From NCBI GenBank assembly GCA_021770345.1, contig JAETRD010000009.1, forward strand, positions 1 to 64,000: 64,000 nucleotides of DNA, in the 5' to 3' direction. Source of the stretch: Lachnospiraceae bacterium. Its GTDB lineage: Bacteria; Bacillota; Clostridia; Lachnospirales; Lachnospiraceae. This document shows, in pieces, positions 53,304 through 61,264 of this stretch. The position numbers and the translations under genes were made by a program. Under the pieces are notes generated by a model, which saw only the letters and a program-made list of their open reading frames with translations, searched no databases and had not been told where the DNA came from. How positions within the stretch are numbered: the stretch's first letter is position 1; every line of letters begins with the position of its first letter.

Positions 53304-54779
53304 TTAAAAATATACAATCTTTATCCGCGCCGAGGCGGTATCGGCCGCCGCCTGTACCGAGAGCCCCCGCCTGATGCATTCTTTTATTCTTTCGACAAAC
53401 CCGGCCGTGATTGTCTCCCCCGGTATAATCATCGGTATTCCGGGCGGATATAAATAGATGTAATCCGCAGATATTTTTCCGACTGCCTCGGAGAACGATA
53501 CCTCCGCACACGGCAGCTCCACCGCCTGATACGGCTCCATGACGCGCGGGTTTTCTTCGTACATGCGCCGGATAAAATCCTGCCGGTTTCCTCCCTTTTC
53601 GTCTTTCCCGGCCGATTCCTGTGAGCCGGACACATGACGCTTCCCCGCGAAGCCTTCCGCGCCGATCCCCGCGTCAATCCGATGCAGCGCCTCCGTGAGC
53701 CGGCAAAAGCCCTCCTCCGTATCCATCATACTCGTCATACCGAGCACATAGGAAGCGGAAACCATTTCCATCTGAAGCCGATAATCCGAAAGCAGCCGCC
53801 GATGCAGCTCTATCCCGTCCATTTCGCTCTCACCGGCAAAAATTACCAGCTTTGAATCGTCTCTGTCGAACGCCTCCGCGCGGCTGATATCTCCTCTGCA
53901 CAGCACATGCAGACATTTCAGATCCGCCGATGCCGCATAAAACGCATCCAGCCTGCTGCGATACCGCGAAAAGAGCTCCGTCCCCTGCTCTCGCAGCAGA
54001 CAGATACAGCGATCCATCCCCGCCATAAAAAGATAGGAGGGGGAACTCGTCTGAAAAATTTCGAGATACCGTCTGACCTCGCCCTCGCCGATACGGCCCG
54101 AACACAGATGAAGCAGCGCCGTCTGCGTAAATGAGGGCAGCGTCTTGTGCAGGCTCATGATGACCGCGTCCGCCCCCAGAGATACCGGGCTCTCCGGGAA
54201 GCCCGCGCCGAATCCGAAATGCGCCCCGTGGGCGGCATCCACGATCAGCGATGCCCCGCCGGCATGGGAAACCGCCGCAATCCCGGAGATATCGGACACC
54301 ATCCCCTCATAAGTGGGTGATGTCAGAATCACCGCTGTAATGTCCGGATGCTCCCGCAGCGCGTCTTCTACCTGCCGTGCGGTAATCTGCCCCTGCAGGC
54401 CGGTCTTTGTAATTTCCGGGTACAGGTAGACCGCCGAGAGCTCCCGCAGACACAACGCATAGTAGACCGCCCTGTGACAGTTCCTTGCGACAAGCACCTT
54501 ATCCCCCTTGCGGGCCGCGGCGCAGATTGCCGCCAGAAGCCCGCAGGTGCTCCCGTTTACCAGATAAAAGCTGCGCGCAGCACCGTACAGCGCGGCGGCC
54601 CGCTCCTGCGCCTCCCGAAGAATCCCCTCCGCATGATGCAGATCGTCAAACCCGTCTATCTCCGTGATATCGACCGTATAGGGATTTGCAAAAGGCAGCG
54701 CCTGCCGCTTATGCCCGGGCATATGAAACGGATAGATATCGGATTCGCGATACTGCCGCAGTCTCTGCTCTAAGTCCAT
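53304..54779 (-). CDS. PLP-dependent Orn/Lys/Arg decarboxylase family protein
   Basis: 491 residues. The PLP lysine is Lys212 in MSLHKTLPSFTQT, with the fold-type I motifs FHMPGHKRQ, FYLVNGSTCGLLAAI, TSPTYEGMVSD and IVDAAHGAHFGFG. The C-terminal part ends with YPPGIPMIIPGE, as in the family. It is equivalent to Bacillus speA/yaaO-type decarboxylases; arginine and lysine are candidate substrates. It leads the gmk-like-yaaR-holB block. A toxin-like gene lies 16 bases upstream. Confidence 0.9.
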   Translation of the reverse strand: MDLEQRLRQYRESDIYPFHMPGHKRQALPFANPYTVDITEIDGFDDLHHAEGILREAQERAAALYGAARSFYLVNGSTCGLLAAICAAARKGDKVLVARNCHRAVYYALCLRELSAVYLYPEITKTGLQGQITARQVEDALREHPDITAVILTSPTYEGMVSDISGIAAVSHAGGASLIVDAAHGAHFGFGAGFPESPVSLGADAVIMSLHKTLPSFTQTALLHLCSGRIGEGEVRRYLEIFQTSSPSYLFMAGMDRCICLLREQGTELFSRYRSRLDAFYAASADLKCLHVLCRGDISRAEAFDRDDSKLVIFAGESEMDGIELHRRLLSDYRLQMEMVSASYVLGMTSMMDTEEGFCRLTEALHRIDAGIGAEGFAGKRHVSGSQESAGKDEKGGNRQDFIRRMYEENPRVMEPYQAVELPCAEVSFSEAVGKISADYIYLYPPGIPMIIPGETITAGFVERIKECIRRGLSVQAAADTASARIKIVYF

Positions 54780-54795
54780 GTCCGCCCCGTCCTTT

Positions 54796-55704
54796 CTAAT
54801 CCAGAAATCTGCAAAGCTCCGGCATCCAGTCTCCGAGGAACACCTCGTCCCGGCACACCGCGCTCCAGATCCCCGGAAGAAACCGTCCCAGAAGCCCTGT
54901 CACCTCATCCCATTCCGGCTCCTGCCTTTTTTTCCCGCGCAGGTATTTTTTCCAGCGCTTCCTCATATAAGGATAATCCCGGTAGGCCAATATCTCCGAA
55001 AGGCGTTCCTCTTTGGGCACAATCTCTGCCTGCCGAAACGCCGCAGACAACTGTTCCGCAATGAAACGTCCCTCGACCGTCTCATCCCCCAGAAGCCGAT
55101 ACACCGCATCGTAAGCCTCCATGTCCTGCAGAAGTTCCATGTCCCGCAAAATCACGGTCAGTTTCTCGACCAGAATATTTCCGACGGGATATTCCAGATA
55201 TACAATGCTGCCTCCCCGCAGCAGCAACGGACACTCACGCTTTACGGGCATCGCACTCTCATCCTCCATCGCCGTGATGTGAATGACAAGCGGCACCGTC
55301 ATCTCCTCAAACTCGCCGGTGACAACCAGCTCCAACAGGTCCCCCTGCATCGCGGCTCTCCCCCGCCATTTGATTTCCGGCGTCTTTTCCTTCTTCAGTA
55401 TATATGCCAGCATCACATATCCCATCTTCAATGACAGTGCCTGTCCCGGTACGGGCGCCGTCTTTTTCATTGCAAGCGCATCTGTCAGGTAGGCAAATTC
55501 CAGCGTCAGCCCGTTTCGCTTCCCCCACTGCTCCCGCTCGAGCTGCCCGGCATTTTTCAGCCAGAGAAGCTCCGCAAATTCGGACTCCGAGAGCAGGTAG
55601 CGGAAAGCCTCCGCCACATACGCTTCCAGCACGGCGGAAAACGGTACGCCAAGCGCCTCTCCCTTCGCCTTTAATGCCGGTTTATCCATTATCTTTTGTT
55701 TCAT
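54796..55704 (-). CDS. AbiEii-like nucleotidyltransferase toxin, catalytic region degenerate
   Basis: 302 residues, ATG directly after the antitoxin stop. The C-terminal part (VYLEYPVGNILVEKLTVIL, then a DAVYRLL segment) matches the AEKL-type region of AbiEii/MNT toxins. The N-terminal catalytic area, where a GS/GG motif and a DxD pair are expected, reads LKNAGQLE...LTLEFAYL; the glycines and acidic pair are not seen. It is probably a divergent or inactive toxin. It ends 16 bases before the decarboxylase gene. Confidence 0.68.
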   Translation of the reverse strand: MKQKIMDKPALKAKGEALGVPFSAVLEAYVAEAFRYLLSESEFAELLWLKNAGQLEREQWGKRNGLTLEFAYLTDALAMKKTAPVPGQALSLKMGYVMLAYILKKEKTPEIKWRGRAAMQGDLLELVVTGEFEEMTVPLVIHITAMEDESAMPVKRECPLLLRGGSIVYLEYPVGNILVEKLTVILRDMELLQDMEAYDAVYRLLGDETVEGRFIAEQLSAAFRQAEIVPKEERLSEILAYRDYPYMRKRWKKYLRGKKRQEPEWDEVTGLLGRFLPGIWSAVCRDEVFLGDWMPELCRFLD

Positions 55705-56340
55705 TTACAGCCATACTCCTATCATTGTCTGGACCTTTTTTACGACCTTCCGCTCCCTGGCGTAGTTCATCAGTTTCGCCGCATCCTTTTTGGGATCGCG
55801 GATATAGGCGAGCAATCCTTCTTTAAATACGGCCCGATCCATCTTATCCTCATATTTGAGACACTCACAGATCAGTCGTTCTTTCTCAAAAATCTTCATT
55901 TTGGCGCCGTCTTTGCCGAACGAAATCTCCGACACCCCAAACTGCAGTGTCTCCGGCTCCGCGTACAGCGGCGTCACCTTCGGGAAATCCAGTTTAAACC
56001 TCGACTTTGACGTGTTTTTGTCGACCGAAAGCTGGTAACCGTAAGGCTTTTTCTCAAGGTAACCGTAGGCATAAAGACCGCACGCTAAGTTCATCACGCA
56101 GTCCGGAAACAGCCGCGCCACCAGCTCCTCCTCAGAAAAATCGCTGATGCGCACGGTGTAATAACCGTTCTTCAGCCGCACCAGATCCCCCTTTTCCACA
56201 AAATCAAGGATCCTGCGATAATCAATTCCGAGTTCATTTAACTGGCTTTTCTTCACGACTCCGCCATTCTGATAGATAAATTCCTTGACACGGTCCAAAA
56301 TCAGTTCTCTTCTCTCATTTACTGCATATGAATCCGACAT
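55705..56340 (-). CDS. AbiEi-type antitoxin (type IV)
   Basis: 211 residues, GGAG upstream. The N-terminal winged-helix region (RVKEFIYQNGGVVKKSQLNE, 20 residues, then GIDYRRILDFVEKGDLVRLKNGYY) is the antitoxin DNA-binding domain. The C-terminal AbiEi part includes LFPDCVMNLACGLYAYGY and CECLKYEDKMDRAVFKEGL. It probably represses its own operon. It forms a bicistronic module with the adjacent toxin-like gene. Confidence 0.85.
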   Translation of the reverse strand: MSDSYAVNERRELILDRVKEFIYQNGGVVKKSQLNELGIDYRRILDFVEKGDLVRLKNGYYTVRISDFSEEELVARLFPDCVMNLACGLYAYGYLEKKPYGYQLSVDKNTSKSRFKLDFPKVTPLYAEPETLQFGVSEISFGKDGAKMKIFEKERLICECLKYEDKMDRAVFKEGLLAYIRDPKKDAAKLMNYARERKVVKKVQTMIGVWL

Positions 56341-56518
56341 ATTTTCTCCGCTCCTCGTACTCTTTTGTGGTACTTATTTTCTATTCTCTACTATAGATTA
56401 TCCGCCTTAGTTTGTCAATTTCACATTTTTGTCTTATAATGAAGCCGAACAGGCAGAAATAAAAACAGGCAATGAATATGATTTCTGTACATAATGTCAT
56501 CCCCGGAAAGGAGCCCGT

Positions 56519-57031
56519 ATGGATTATCGGAAACCAAACCTGCGCAAGAACCCCTCCCGCGAAGCATGCGAGGGAATCATCAAACGGATTCTCATGACCG
56601 AGATTCTCGAAAAAGGAAAGAATGAGCACTTCCGCACGGCGGCAGATTTCATGAGTTACTTTGAGTCCCTCTACCCGGCCTCGGACGCTCTGACCAAACA
56701 GGTGCAGCGGGCGGTGAAGGCACTCAACATGCCGAAAGACGACGCCGGTTATTTTATTCCGAACAAAACGACCGAACAGCTGGCCGCAGAAAACGATCTG
56801 CGCGATCTGTTTGAAAAAGCAGATGCCTCCGTCGTTTCTCTCGAGAATTGCGAGCCGCTCTTTCTGCAGGCGGACAGCAGCCTGACCTCCTATCTCATGC
56901 ATGTGATTGCCGCTTCCCCGCTTTTTGCGGGAAAGTACCTCACGATGCACGCCGCATCAAACGGCATTATTTTCTACACAAAAAATGTTCCCCAGCTCGA
57001 AATTCTGTTAAAAAGCCTAATTGTCAGATAA
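56519..57031 (+). CDS. Unrecognised protein, ArgR-like two-part layout
   Basis: 170 residues, ATG with AAAGGAG upstream. The N-terminal part (about 1-85) is charged and helical with MTEILEKGKNEHFRTAADF; the C-terminal part contains LFLQADSSLTSYLMHVIAAS (20 residues) and KYLTMHAASNGIIFYTKNV. This resembles the two-domain plan of arginine-repressor-like proteins, with a weak match to the arginine-binding end. The match is too weak to name it. It is transcribed rightward, convergent with dacF. Confidence 0.55.
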   Translation: MDYRKPNLRKNPSREACEGIIKRILMTEILEKGKNEHFRTAADFMSYFESLYPASDALTKQVQRAVKALNMPKDDAGYFIPNKTTEQLAAENDLRDLFEKADASVVSLENCEPLFLQADSSLTSYLMHVIAASPLFAGKYLTMHAASNGIIFYTKNVPQLEILLKSLIVR

Positions 57032-57061
57032 TTTATCCTTTATTTTTATATGTCCTTTATT

Positions 57062-57101
57062 TAAAAAAAGACGACATTTCTCTCAAAATGTCGTCTTTTT
57101 T
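57062..57101. terminator. Bidirectional terminator between the ArgR-like gene and dacF
   Basis: AAAAAAGACGACATTT and AAAATGTCGTCTTTTTT form a near-perfect stem around a short CTCTC loop, with T runs on both strands. It lies between the two convergent genes. Confidence 0.85.
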
Positions 57102-57113
57102 CGACCCGTTCCA

Positions 57114-58508
57114 CTAAAATCTGCGTCTTCCACGCCTTCTCTGGTGTTTTCTGACAGCTCGAAACTGTTCCCGTTTACTCCTTCGAACCTCCATATTATG
57201 GCGGATGATATAATAGTTGTCGACAATCTGTTTTGCGAAATAAATCAAGAGCAGCAGGCTCATAATCGCGAGTGCACCCAGGAAAATCAGCAGCGGATTG
57301 ATATGGATGGCAGCCGTCTCCTGCTCTCCTGCCCCCTTCTCTTTCTGATTATCGAAAACAAATCCCTCTACCTCTATGCCGTTTCGGACAATATCGGCTT
57401 TCCCCACCTCATGATTTGCGTAGGTGTACGATATCGTTCCGACCACGCTGCCGCCGTCCTCCCGATAGGCGATCTCCGATACCGCATCCGCGAATTCGGC
57501 CGTTTTCGGAAGCACGATATCCGCGTTGCCATCCAGCTCCACAAAAGCCTTGTACTCGTTTAACGCGCCCACCGTGACCGCGCGGGAGGTGTCATAATCG
57601 GTCTCGTTGTCCGCCACATGGTAAACCTGGAAATTGTCAAACGCATAGTGAAACAGATTGAGCGTATCCACAAACTGTCCCGGCGACTGCACATTCATCA
57701 CAACACAGACCAGTGTCATTCCGTCCTTTTCCGCATAAGTAACCAATGTGCTGTTCGCCGCATCCGTGTAACCGGTCTTACCTCCCACACAGTACTCGTA
57801 GAGATATTTCGCGTTAGCCGAATGATAGGTGCAGAGCATATCGTGGTGATTCCGCACTATCGTGTCCTCATTCGGATGCTTATTCGTGGGCGGAATCGTA
57901 TAAATCTTTGTCCCGGTAATAATCCGGAATGTCTCGTTGGCGTATGCGGCTTTTGCAATCAGCGCCATATCACGCGCGCAGGTGTAATGATTGTCGTCGT
58001 GCAGACCGTGGGGATTCGCAAAATGCGTGTTTTCACAGCCAAGCTCCGCCGCTTTCGCATTCATCATATCCACGAAATTCTCCATCGTACCGCCCACATG
58101 CTCCGCCACCGCAAATGCGCATTCGTTCGCCGATTCCAGCATCATCGCATACAGGCACTGTTCCATCGTCATCTGTTCGCCGTAGTCCCTGGCGATGCCG
58201 GAACCGTGGGTTTCGTCAATCGCCCGGTCGGAAAACGTCACCACCTCATTCATGTCCGAATTTTCCAGCGCCACAAGCGCCGTCAGTATCTTGGTGATAC
58301 TTGCCGGATAGTGGGCTTCCGTACTGTTTTTTTCATATAGGACCGTTCCCGTGGAAAGCTCCATCAAAACGACCGCGGGAGACTCCGTCTCCGGAGCTTC
58401 GGGCCAGTATTCCGCGGCAAAAACCTCCTGTCTTCCGCCTGCCTGTATAAAAAATAAAATTGCGAGCACAAGACACGCAATTTTTTGCAAATCATTTCGA
58501 AATCGCAT
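57114..58508 (-). CDS. dacF: D-alanyl-D-alanine carboxypeptidase
   Basis: 464 residues from the ATG at 58508, preceded by GGGAG. A signal peptide leads to the cleavage area FIQAGGRQEVFAAEYW. Penicillin-binding motifs are SxxK in YPASITKILTALVALE, SAN in MLESANECAFA, and KTG in VGGKTGYTDAA. The C-terminus has a PBP5_C-like beta domain and a membrane anchor (PLLIFLGALAIMSLLLLIYF) with a basic tail. It trims the terminal D-Ala of peptidoglycan stem peptides, either in vegetative cells or in the forespore. Confidence 0.95.
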   Translation of the reverse strand: MRFRNDLQKIACLVLAILFFIQAGGRQEVFAAEYWPEAPETESPAVVLMELSTGTVLYEKNSTEAHYPASITKILTALVALENSDMNEVVTFSDRAIDETHGSGIARDYGEQMTMEQCLYAMMLESANECAFAVAEHVGGTMENFVDMMNAKAAELGCENTHFANPHGLHDDNHYTCARDMALIAKAAYANETFRIITGTKIYTIPPTNKHPNEDTIVRNHHDMLCTYHSANAKYLYEYCVGGKTGYTDAANSTLVTYAEKDGMTLVCVVMNVQSPGQFVDTLNLFHYAFDNFQVYHVADNETDYDTSRAVTVGALNEYKAFVELDGNADIVLPKTAEFADAVSEIAYREDGGSVVGTISYTYANHEVGKADIVRNGIEVEGFVFDNQKEKGAGEQETAAIHINPLLIFLGALAIMSLLLLIYFAKQIVDNYYIIRHNMEVRRSKREQFRAVRKHQRRRGRRRF

Positions 58509-58716
58509 AATTACTCCCATCTTTCTCTTCAAATTTATTATCAGTATAATTGTAAAAAAATATACATGCAACAATTTTCGCCAAAAAACTCTTTTTTTAT
58601 CTGCCGTTTTATTGTAGAATAGCTTGCATACTGTGACAAAATCCTGTTTAAAAAGCCGCCCGGCGGCAGAAATGAGGCAAAAGATTGAAAATTGAAATTT
58701 TCAATCCCAAATTTGC

Positions 58717-58758
58717 GCGCACACGCACAAATTTGACATGCACAAAATGCGTGTGCGC
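58717..58758 (+). other. Perfect 11-bp inverted repeat just before the trmB ribosome binding site
   Basis: GCGCACACGCA (58717-58727) and TGCGTGTGCGC (58748-58758) pair with a 20-base loop, and the GGAGG of trmB begins two bases later. An overlapping alternative stem uses AAATTTGCGCG and CGCACAAATTT with one mismatch. Upstream, GATTGAAAA and TTTTCAATC form a further stem. Nothing else is recognisable in 58509-58770. Confidence 0.65.
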
Positions 58759-58770
58759 ATGGAGGTAAAC

Positions 58771-59409
58771 ATGAGATTACGGAATATTCCCGGCGCAGAC
58801 GCCGCCGTCGCAGACAGCGATTACTGCATCAGGCAGCCGGAACTTATGAAAGGCAGCTGGAACACTGCGTTTTGTGCACCCGGTCCGCTTCACATCGAGA
58901 TCGGCATGGGAAAAGGACGCTTTATTATGGATATGGCCCGTCTGCACCCGGATATAAATTACCTCGGAATTGAACGCTACTCAAGCGTGCTGCTCCGGGC
59001 CTTGCAGAAAATGCAGGAAGAACCTCTGCAGAATCTGAAATTTATCTGCATGGATGCCGCAGATCTTCCGGACGTATTCGCCCCCGGGGAGGTAGACCGC
59101 ATCTATCTGAACTTTTCGGACCCCTGGCCAAAGGAGCGCCATGCAAAGCGCCGCCTCACCTCAAGACAGTTTTTCGCGCGCTATGATCTGATTTTAACGG
59201 GAGACGGGCGGCTTGAATTTAAGACCGACAATCAGGATTTGTTTACCTTTTCCCTCGCGGAAATCCCCGAGGCCGGCTGGCACATTGACGCCTCCACAAG
59301 GGATCTGCACCGCGATGCGGCTATAAATGAGGGAAATGTCATGACAGAGTACGAGGAGAAATTCTCCTCCCTCGGGAATCCGATTTGCAAATTAATCGCT
59401 TCCCGGTAG
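58771..59409 (+). CDS. trmB: tRNA (guanine(46)-N7)-methyltransferase
   Basis: 212 residues from the ATG at 58771 (GGAGG upstream). Motifs: EIGMGKGRFIMDMA for SAM binding, DINYLGIERYSSVLLRALQK (20 residues), LNFSDPWPKERHAKRRLTSRQF (shown partly: DPWPKERHAKRRLTSRQFF), and FKTDNQDLF. It methylates G46 of tRNAs. It is a single gene behind the inverted repeat. Confidence 0.96.
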   Translation: MRLRNIPGADAAVADSDYCIRQPELMKGSWNTAFCAPGPLHIEIGMGKGRFIMDMARLHPDINYLGIERYSSVLLRALQKMQEEPLQNLKFICMDAADLPDVFAPGEVDRIYLNFSDPWPKERHAKRRLTSRQFFARYDLILTGDGRLEFKTDNQDLFTFSLAEIPEAGWHIDASTRDLHRDAAINEGNVMTEYEEKFSSLGNPICKLIASR

Positions 59410-59410
59410 A

Positions 59411-59464
59411 AAGAGGCTGTCGCATTTTACACCTAATATAGGTGTCAATGCGGCAGCCCCTTTT
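59411..59464. repeat. GGCTGTCGCATT-type hairpin after trmB
   Basis: AGGCTGTCGCATT and AATGCGGCAGCC pair, with a second inner stem ACACCTA/TAGGTGT. A CCCCTTTT tail follows on the plus strand. The stem core matches the element at 23344-23406. It probably ends the trmB transcript. Confidence 0.65.
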
Positions 59465-59495
59465 ATGCCGGAAAGCGGTTCTACGGCATACGCCT

Positions 59496-59831
59496 TTACT
59501 TATGCTTTTTTGCGATCAGATCCTTCAGGCGCAGCGCCTTTTCAATGCTGCCGTCCACTTTGAGTTTGCGCATCGTAAACGCCGCAACCGGGTCTAACTT
59601 GCCGTCGATAAGCTTTCTGAGCGTCTCCGGCGTACAGGTAAAGCCCGCGTCCCTGTCATGGTAGTCATACGGCTCGATATAGAGCTCCCCCTCCTTGACC
59701 TCGACATAGAAGATTCCGCCTGCCTGCGCGTCCTCAATCGTAAACTGATATGCCAGATGTTCCGCGATATCGCTCACGTCCGTCCCCTCGAACCGGTCTT
59801 TGATTTCCTGAAAAAATTCTTCGAATTTCAT
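59496..59831 (-). CDS. SCP2 sterol-binding-type protein
   Basis: 111 residues from the ATG at 59831 (MKFEEFFQEI); a GTG or ATG a few codons upstream sits too close to its AGGAG site. The FTIEDAQAGGIFYVEVKEG strand pattern and the VDGSIEKALRLKDLI C-terminus match SCP2-type lipid-binding domains found alone in Clostridia. The ligand is unknown. Confidence 0.75.
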   Translation of the reverse strand: MKFEEFFQEIKDRFEGTDVSDIAEHLAYQFTIEDAQAGGIFYVEVKEGELYIEPYDYHDRDAGFTCTPETLRKLIDGKLDPVAAFTMRKLKVDGSIEKALRLKDLIAKKHK

Positions 59832-59945
59832 CTTTATCACCATACTCCTTTCCTGACGTGCCATCTGCCGCAGGCGCCTTCCCGTTCCGCCGCAGCTGCC
59901 GTTTTTGTTTCCTGTTTTTACCATAACATATCCGGCATGCTTCGG

Positions 59946-60785
59946 TCAATCCGCGGAGGCGTTCATTTTTGCAAGGATTGCTTCGGCAGCCGCGGCATAC
60001 ACGCTCTCTCCCCGCTCCCTGCATCGGCCCCGGAGGTCTGTCAAAAGCAGCTGATGCTCGAGTTCCTCAAAAACGGCAATCCGGTTTCGGATGCTTCCGT
60101 TCCGCTTTAAAATTTCTTTCAAAACAAGCTCACATTCCAAATAAGAAATCTGCTCCGGAATTACCCCCTCCACAATCCCAGGGTACAGCCTCTCACAGGA
60201 ATCCGTCATCTGCTTTACAATCTGCTTATTTAAAAGGGCTGCGTAACCGGCTTCGTCAAACGCGAATACCTCGTTGATCATCTCCGCATAAAGCTCCTGT
60301 GTCACGTTCTCTACACAGCCGCCGCATTTTTTCTTTCCATATATAGATATTTCATACTCGTTAGGTGCCAGCTCCAAATCGTCCCGTATGCGGATCAGCG
60401 GTATCACAAATCCCTTTTCCCGCGCGATCCTGCGGCGCTTCTCGCCGATAAGGTCCGTCTTCAGTCCCTCTCTGAATATCGGGATAAAGTCCTCCCCAAA
60501 AGAAATCAGAATCGGCTCCGCACAGCTGTTGAGCATAATGTTTTCCTCATCCGCCATCAGAGCCCCCTCCCCTTTATCGCCGCCGCAGACTCCAAGCAGG
60601 TCGTTGGCATCTATGCCGAGAACCGTACAGATGTCTGCCAGCATCGCGGCATCCGGAAGCCCCTGCCCCCGCTCCCACTTGGAAACCGCCTGCGAAGTGA
60701 CTCCCAGACGCACCGCAAGCTCCTCCTGCGTCATCTTAAGCGCCTGCCGTCCGTTTACAATCTGTTCCGAAATACTCATGTTCAT
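59946..60785 (-). CDS. HTH (Cro/CI-type) regulator with a unique C-terminal part
   Basis: 279 residues from the ATG at 60785, preceded by GGAGGG. An XRE-type helix-turn-helix occupies residues 3-65 (NGRQALKMTQEELAVRLGVTSQ partly: MTQEELAVRLGVTSQAVSKW). The rest (about 75-279) is acidic and helical, with a Cys-rich CGG/KKCGGC segment, and resembles no family I can name. Targets are unknown. Confidence 0.85.
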   Translation of the reverse strand: MNMSISEQIVNGRQALKMTQEELAVRLGVTSQAVSKWERGQGLPDAAMLADICTVLGIDANDLLGVCGGDKGEGALMADEENIMLNSCAEPILISFGEDFIPIFREGLKTDLIGEKRRRIAREKGFVIPLIRIRDDLELAPNEYEISIYGKKKCGGCVENVTQELYAEMINEVFAFDEAGYAALLNKQIVKQMTDSCERLYPGIVEGVIPEQISYLECELVLKEILKRNGSIRNRIAVFEELEHQLLLTDLRGRCRERGESVYAAAAEAILAKMNASAD

Positions 60786-60904
60786 ATCACATTCCCTCCT
60801 TCTCTTTTCCTGTATCATAAATGAATCCCGGCGGAAGGTAAACCAACGCTTCGTTGGACGGCGCTGCAACAGAATTTTCTCATTTCCCGTTTTTTTCGAA
60901 AAAA

Positions 60905-60947
60905 AAGCACCAACCCCGCAGTCTTTGCTGCAAAATCGGTACTTTTA
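60905..60947 (-). terminator. Probable terminator after tRNA-Lys
   Basis: AAAGTACC...GCAG and CTGC...GGTGCTTT form an interrupted stem with a T8 run on the minus strand, immediately downstream of the tRNA. The stem is imperfect. Confidence 0.5.
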
Positions 60948-60950
60948 TAA

Positions 60951-61023
60951 TGGGCCATCAGGGGTTCGAACCCTGGACACCCTGATTAAGAGTCAGGTGC
61001 TCTGCCAGCTGAGCTAATGGCCC
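60951..61023 (-). tRNA. tRNA-Lys (CTT)
   Basis: 73-base cloverleaf: acceptor arm GGGCCAT paired with ATGGCCC, D-loop AGCTCAGCTGG, anticodon loop CTCTTAA with anticodon CTT, T-loop GGTTCGAACCC, discriminator A. The 3' CCA is not encoded. Confidence 0.96.
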
Positions 61024-61047
61024 GTATATCTCGTAAGCACGAAAGTT

Positions 61048-61076
61048 ATTATATAATAGTTTTTTTCCAAATGCAA
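61048..61076 (-). promoter_or_regulatory. Promoter of tRNA-Lys
   Basis: TTGCAT (61071-61076) and TATAAT (61048-61053), 17 bases apart, about 25 bases upstream of the tRNA. Confidence 0.8.
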
Positions 61077-61264
61077 CACTTTTTTTTAATTTCTTTCATT
61101 TTTCTTTTATTTTTTTCGCCCGGAGGAGTCGAGACCTGGAATACAGAGGCTTTTACCGTCAAAAATACAGGGTTTTCCGGACCTGTCCGATATGGACAAA
61201 TCCCTTCCGCCCGTGGTATATTGTTACCAGATTTTTGAGAAAAATACCAGGAAAGGATGATTTT

